Shown here one piece after another: positions 59,259-64,000 of a stretch of 64,000 bases of DNA. A program made the translations under genes and the position numbers. The stretch is from contig AZLU01000109.1 in NCBI GenBank assembly GCA_002224055.1, positions 62,001 through 126,000 of the forward strand. The letters run 5' to 3'. Origin of the DNA: Pezizomycotina sp. ARF18. Lineage: Eukaryota; Ascomycota. The notes beneath the pieces are model-generated. The model worked only from the letters and a program-made list of their open reading frames with translations. It had not been told where the DNA came from and searched no databases. How positions within the stretch are numbered: position 1 is the first letter of the stretch; every line of letters starts with the position of its first letter.

Positions 59259-60466
59259 ATGTCGACCTCGAAGGTTTATGTCGAGGAATCACTGAGTCGA
59301 GGAATGTTTTCTACCGATAGTAATCGGCCGTTCGGCGGCGACTTTGGGTCGTAAGTAAAACTATCCTGGAGATTTTCACTATGGCTACTTCTCGTCCTGA
59401 GTACCGTGCTATCGCCTTTCTAGTGAGGATAAGTAATTAACGGGTTAAACAGGTTCCTCGAATCTGATATCGTCGAGTTCGTTGTCGGTACTGGCGGGGG
59501 ATGCAAGAGTTACCGGGTCCATAGCGCCTTCGTTACCGGACAATCGCCCACTCTTTGCAATTGTATCAAGGCCAATCGACACGAAGATAGAGTAATCCTA
59601 GATTTCATCGAGCCGGAGATTTTTCTTTCCTTTATCGAGTATACCATGCGTGGGATGTACGTACTTCCCACTCGGACTACCACCAAGATTTATGTTCCGA
59701 CAGAGAGATCGAATGAATCTGGTAGTGTGACCAAGGCATGTGAAAACAATATATTATTAGCTTTTCTAGCATCTTCATAAAGACCAGGTTCAGGTTGTAG
59801 TCCCCACTAACTCATCTTTAATCAATCTCAGAATGTCCGGATCAAGACAACCTTTGCTAGCATCATGACGCACTGCAAGATTTATACCTTCGCGACCGAG
59901 TACGGCATATCGAACTCGCCTCGATGGCGTCCCGGTACCTCAACGGCTCTCTCGAAATAGCCGAGAGATACTGTGACGCGAGTGAAGCGTCGGATTTAAT
60001 CAACGTCATTTCGTACATTTATGAGCACAACATAACGGGGGCGTATAAGTCTGTCGCCTCGATTTGCGCGAAAAACATTATTGCTCTTTCGCAACAAGAC
60101 GAATTCCGACAACTTGTGACTGCAGGCGGAATTTTTGCTATGTACTTGGTGGACAGCCTTTCAGATCTTGTTCGCCGGTGCGACACTGCACTGGACACAG
60201 TTTCGAAGCAGAATACTGCACCACGACCACCGCGCGCCGAGCCCCCCGAAAAGGTAACGGCGTCCACTCGGACAAACAAAGGTGGCGAACTTTCGTCCCC
60301 GTCCCGAAGAATGCTCACACACCACAGGAGGGCCTCTGCCGTGTCGTTCACTTCAGGTTCAGATATTAGCGAGGGTGTCTCATCCCATTTTACAACCGCG
60401 GGGTCCAACTGGTCAACTACAAGTAATAGCGAGAGCGGTTCCACGGTGCAAGCTACAAGTAATTAG
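59259..60466 (+). CDS. BTB/POZ domain protein, three exons
   Basis: Exon 1 (59259-59350) reads MSTSKVYVEESLSRGMFSTD and ends FGGDFG. Intron 1 (59351-59452) has GTAAGT and AACAG. Exon 2 (59453-59735) carries the BTB core: FLESDIVEFVVGTGGG, KSYRVHSAFVTGQSPTLCNC, HEDRVILDFIEPEIFLSFIE, YTMRGMYVLP. Intron 2 (59736-59831) appears to use a GC donor (AAG-GCATGT), a CACTAACTC branch site and ATCTCAG. Exon 3 (59832-60466) adds MTHCKIYTFATEYGISN, MASRYLNGSLEIAERYCDAS and a Ser/Thr-rich tail. D-I/V-E-F-V-V-G, H-S-A-F and the later HCKIYTFA-x-E-Y are hallmarks of the fungal BTB family, adaptors that can dimerise and bind Cul3. Only one frame change is implied, near 59917. Confidence 0.8.
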
Positions 60467-61455
60467 AATATCCGCATTTCGGAATTCAGAAGCCGAGCGT
60501 TCGTAGCTGCACTCGAGAGTCTGATCGAGACTAGCACTTTATGAAACCTGACCGCGCGTTTGACATCATCATGGGGCAACACTTCTCCTATTATAATAGT
60601 AGAACCATTCGTTCCTTCAGAGTGTCAGGCCTTACACGTGCTCGAACCGAAGATGCAAAGGTAATTCTCTCCGGAGGGAAGGATCCCTTACTCCAGCCTG
60701 GGATTGCCTCGTGCCCAGACAGGCCTGAGCTTGGAATGGCTCCATCAAAGGAGGGTTTACATTTCCTCTCTCGGTATCCCTTCAGTGGTAGGCTTTTATG
60801 TTTTCTCCATTCCTTCGCGATCTATTGTATCGAATTTTCGTTTCGGTTTGTTTTCTAATTCCACTGCTTTATGAACTGTGGTCGCCTGATGATAAGTGGA
60901 ATTATTTGTATGAGTAACTTTTCTTCTCTTTTTATTTCCCTTTTCACATCGTACATATGTCCATTTACATTTATTCTAGAGCGACCTCGCCGACTTTCGG
61001 CTATTTTTGGATTAACTAAAATCCGGGTTCTTCCAGAAAGCCCTCGTGAATAAAATGGGTAGTTAGAGAAATGTCATTGATAGGTGGGGCTTCTCACGAA
61101 CGAAAGTGAACATATCATTACTAGTACTAGCCAGGCCAGCCATGGCTTTGGAAGACAGCGGAGCCAATTTAGGATTGATCCTGTACAGTACATTGCTGTC
61201 GCGGAATTAGTCCAATAGATTTGTGGGCCATTCGTAAGGTCTTGATTGCAAATGTATGTCAAATGCAGCGGATATAGTAAATGGCAGGAGCTTGAAGATC
61301 AACACAGCTATCTCAAGGTTTTTCTGTCTAATATCCTCATCTCTGTTGATCCAAATGCAACAAAACCGGCAAAGAGAATTCAAGAGAGAAATGTGCTGGC
61401 GCAGATGTATGGTATGATATCTAATAATGTGGGATCGAACTTGTGGATTTGACTA
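60467..61455. other. intergenic, holds copy B of a dispersed repeat
   Basis: No gene seen. 60978-61320 matches copy A at 52795-53065. Confidence 0.5.
60978..61320 (+). repeat. diverged dispersed repeat, copy B
   Basis: Starts with a block containing ggctatttttggattaac, has a middle block with gccagccatggctttgg and ends near atggcaggagcttgaag; each block has a counterpart in copy A, with spacing differing by some tens of bases. Confidence 0.6.
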
Positions 61456-64000
61456 TAGAACTAACTAGACTAACTGAGGGAATATACGATACTATATATA
61501 ATAAACTAATAATATTATAATCTTAATAATATATATAGTCTGTCTCGACGGCTCGTAGAGCCTTATCGTCGTAATCTCCTTAATATCTCTAGCTAAGATC
61601 TTAATATCTCTAGCTAAGGTTCTTTATTCTTTAGCTATATAAATATTACCTTAATATTTATAGATTTATTATGCCTCTTTAGTATACCTAATAGCTAGTA
61701 CCTCCCTTATCGATAATACTAGTAATCTTTATCCTATCTTCTTATACCTATAGCCTTTATAGCGCTATCGTAAGATATCTTTATAAGCGGTTTAATAAAT
61801 ATATCCGCGATATTATCCTCCGATCTTATATATTAAGGCTTAATAGTTCCTTCTCGAACTAGTTCTCTTATAAAGTAATATTATATATCGATATACTTAG
61901 TTCTACTATAGTATTTAGGATCCTTTATAATACTAATAGTACTTTAATTATCTATATATATCTCGATACTATTAGAAGCCTTAAACTTAAAGGCTTATTA
62001 TATATCTTTTAATATCTAAATACCTAAAAAGCTTCTTATAAAGCCTCCTTTATAGCTATATATTCTATTTTAGTATTATTAATAGCTATAGTATATTATT
62101 TTTTTAAATAGTATAAGATAGCTATTCTATTAAATATTACTATATAGCCGGTAGTAGATCTATAAGTAAGCTTATATTTAGCCTAGTTAGTATCTACGTA
62201 GATATATAGATCTAGTATTTTATCCTCTATCTTATAGGTATAGTACGTAAGCGTATAATTAAGAGATTTTTTTTAATATCGTAGTACTCTTTTTATTACT
62301 TTTTTATAAGTTTAGTTTATTTTATTAACGTATTATCTTAGTATTAAGATAGCGAAGATATCGGTTAGTCTAATAAATAGAGTATAGATTAAACTTTCTA
62401 TTATCTATTAATATTATACTACTAGTATAGTATCCTAATCTTCTATTTAAGGGATACTTCCCCTTTCTATAAAAGTACTAATCCTAAGGGTATCCTTAAG
62501 CCTAAATCTTTTAAGAAACGATTATATATATATAGATTAATATAGTATTAGGCGGTATCGTTCTCTAATCTAGTCGTTCTATCTATATATCTAAGAAATA
62601 GGCTATCGGCCTTATATTCTTTATTTTAAAGTATAAACTAAATCTCGCTTAAGTATCTTAACTTTATACTTATTAGATCTAGCTATTAATAGATTATCGA
62701 CGTAATAATTATTATTAATTAATAATTCTTATTAATAAATAAGCTATTATTAAGCCGATAAACTTTAAATTTTAATAATTTAAAAACTAAGGTAAGTTCT
62801 CTATACTATTTTAAGGTAACTATTTAAGGCCGTATAGAGTCTTTATTAATTAAACTAATATATTAATTCTACTTCCTTTTAGAGACCTAATAATAATTCT
62901 TTACTTTAATTTAAATATAAGAAAGGCCGTTATTATATCTATCTACTTATATTTAAGATTAAGCTAGGCTATTAATATAAAGAATAGCCTTACTATTAAT
63001 ATCTTAGCTACTAGTATATATCGTAATCGATCTTTTACTTTTATATAAAGCCTCGAGCGACTAGTCTCGATTTAAGTATTATAATTTAATTAATAGTATT
63101 ACGCTTATATTTAAATACCTATTTACTATCGACGATATTATCTTTTAAAAAAAGATTTTAAAAATCTATAGGTTTCTATATATCTTATTCTTTAATTAAG
63201 GATAGTTCTCGATCTATTAATATACGCTATTTTTTATAGTTCGTAGAGCTTATAGCTACTTTATAGGTAAGTAGCTCTAGTTTATCGATATATACTATTA
63301 ATTTTTATAGGCCTTTTCTCTAAGGTATATAATTATTAGATTTTTACTAACGTATTCTAGCCTATAGGGTATCTTTATAGTTTAACTACTAAATCTTATC
63401 TTTAGTAATTTTAGGAATACGCCTATTATCTTTAGTTAATTATTATAGATCTGTCTTATAGTATCTACGTAATTTTCTCTATAAGAGTAAGTATCCTTAA
63501 ATCTTAGCTATAGACTAGCGTTATTAAGATCTTCGCTCTTATCTTTATAATCTAATTAATTAGACTATTTTAGTATAATCGTCTTATAAATATCTAATTA
63601 ATAATTAGAAGTTAAGTTTTAATTATAATCTAGCGCTATCGCTATTTTATTCTTAGACTAAACCTATTTTAAAATATCTTTAACATACTCGAGAGAATCT
63701 TTATTATCTTCTATAAAATTATATATTTTAAAGGTCGATTTAATTAGAAATCTAATATTTCTACGGATTAATACTTTATAGATAGTAGGATTCTAGACTT
63801 AATAGATATTATAAGCCTCTAGGCCTATAAAATATGTAACGGATTGGTGCTTAGCAAAAGACTTCAACTTTAGCGTCGTAGGGATATAATGTAAAAGCTT
63901 GATAAAAGGTAGATTAAAAGGTATTAAGAGCTAAACGAAGAAGAGATTTACTATATAAAAGCTAGGTTACTATTATAAGTATATAACTTATTAAGTTAAT
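61456..64000 (-). mobile_element. RIP-degraded Ty1/copia LTR-retrotransposon relic (pol region)
   Basis: From 61456 to the window edge the sequence becomes TA-dominated, with CpA and TpG almost absent, the mark of repeat-induced point mutation. On the minus strand, faint remains of the copia polyprotein can be seen, including an RNase H end resembling EDNIADIF-x-KPL near 61790-61840 and reverse-transcriptase-like remains further right. The element is thoroughly broken. Neither LTR can be marked with confidence, and the right end lies beyond the window. Its heavy decay suggests an old insertion by RIP standards. A short 75-base island near 63833-63905 is less depleted. Confidence 0.8.

Noticed and set aside
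1-60466. Reading the many broken genes as RIP casualties
   Set aside because: RIP makes C-to-T changes and stops, whereas these genes keep their GC-rich codons and show frame changes; only the right end of the window has RIP composition.
1-64000. CRISPR arrays, bacterial operons, rRNA operons
   Set aside because: No regularly spaced repeats, no operon layout and a clearly eukaryotic gene structure.

Overview
The window looks like a piece of a filamentous ascomycete (Pezizomycotina) chromosome. Evidence: short spliceosomal introns of about 65-130 nt with GTAAGT/GTATGT donors and CTAAC-type branch sites; fungus-typical families (Pth11-like seven-helix receptors, a DUF3292-like protein, BTB and F-box proteins, a pepsin-like protease, a plectasin-type defensin); and a right end that is a Ty1/copia relic drained of CpA/TpG in the way repeat-induced point mutation (RIP) does. 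I cannot place it to genus.

Layout. 1-2.6 kb: tail of a Pth11-like receptor (+) and a membrane protein with an extracellular domain (-). 3.6-4.5 kb: secreted Cys-containing protein with a 355-bp internal tandem duplication (-). 7.4-7.9 kb: Ala/Ser-rich GPI-type wall protein (-). 10.5-11.9 kb: second Pth11-like receptor (-). 14.7-15.1 kb: ABM-domain protein (+). 16.4-17.9 kb: pepsin-like aspartic protease (-). 20.7-23.2 kb: DUF3292-like membrane protein (+). 25.1-25.4 kb: a 56-residue two-exon gene (-). 26.4-28.1 kb: Pro/Ala/Ser-rich repetitive secreted protein (-). 33.1-33.5 kb: intact three-exon defensin (+). 34.1-37.5 kb: two further secreted candidates. 38.0-39.4 kb: third Pth11-like receptor (-). 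41.4-46.1 kb: three F-box-type genes in a row (+). 46.3-46.6 kb: small secreted protein (-). 47.7-50.5 kb: crotonase fused through a helical linker to a half, P-loop-less adenylation domain (-). 51.5-52.2 kb: secreted protein with QGYVWREA repeats (-). 54.2-54.6 kb: Rossmann-fold fragment (-). 56.7-57.4 kb: secreted Cys-containing protein (+). 59.3-60.5 kb: BTB/POZ gene (+). 61.46-64.0 kb: RIP-degraded copia relic (-). The spaces between are low in genes and hold microsatellites and long poly(A/T) runs.

There is no obvious metabolic cluster. The theme is surface sensing (three receptors) plus a dense set of secreted products (about ten genes with signal-peptide-like starts, several with a good TATA box 85-170 nt upstream of the ATG) and ubiquitin-type adaptors (three F-box, one BTB).

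A caveat governs the whole annotation: most longer genes are read only by moving between frames every 50-300 bases, while codon sense, motifs and splice sites stay excellent on both sides of each switch. Short genes (defensin, 75-residue secreted protein, 56-residue protein) are clean. This pattern fits single-base indels left in a long-read consensus better than true decay, so gene bounds are given for the whole locus and should be read as approximate inside.
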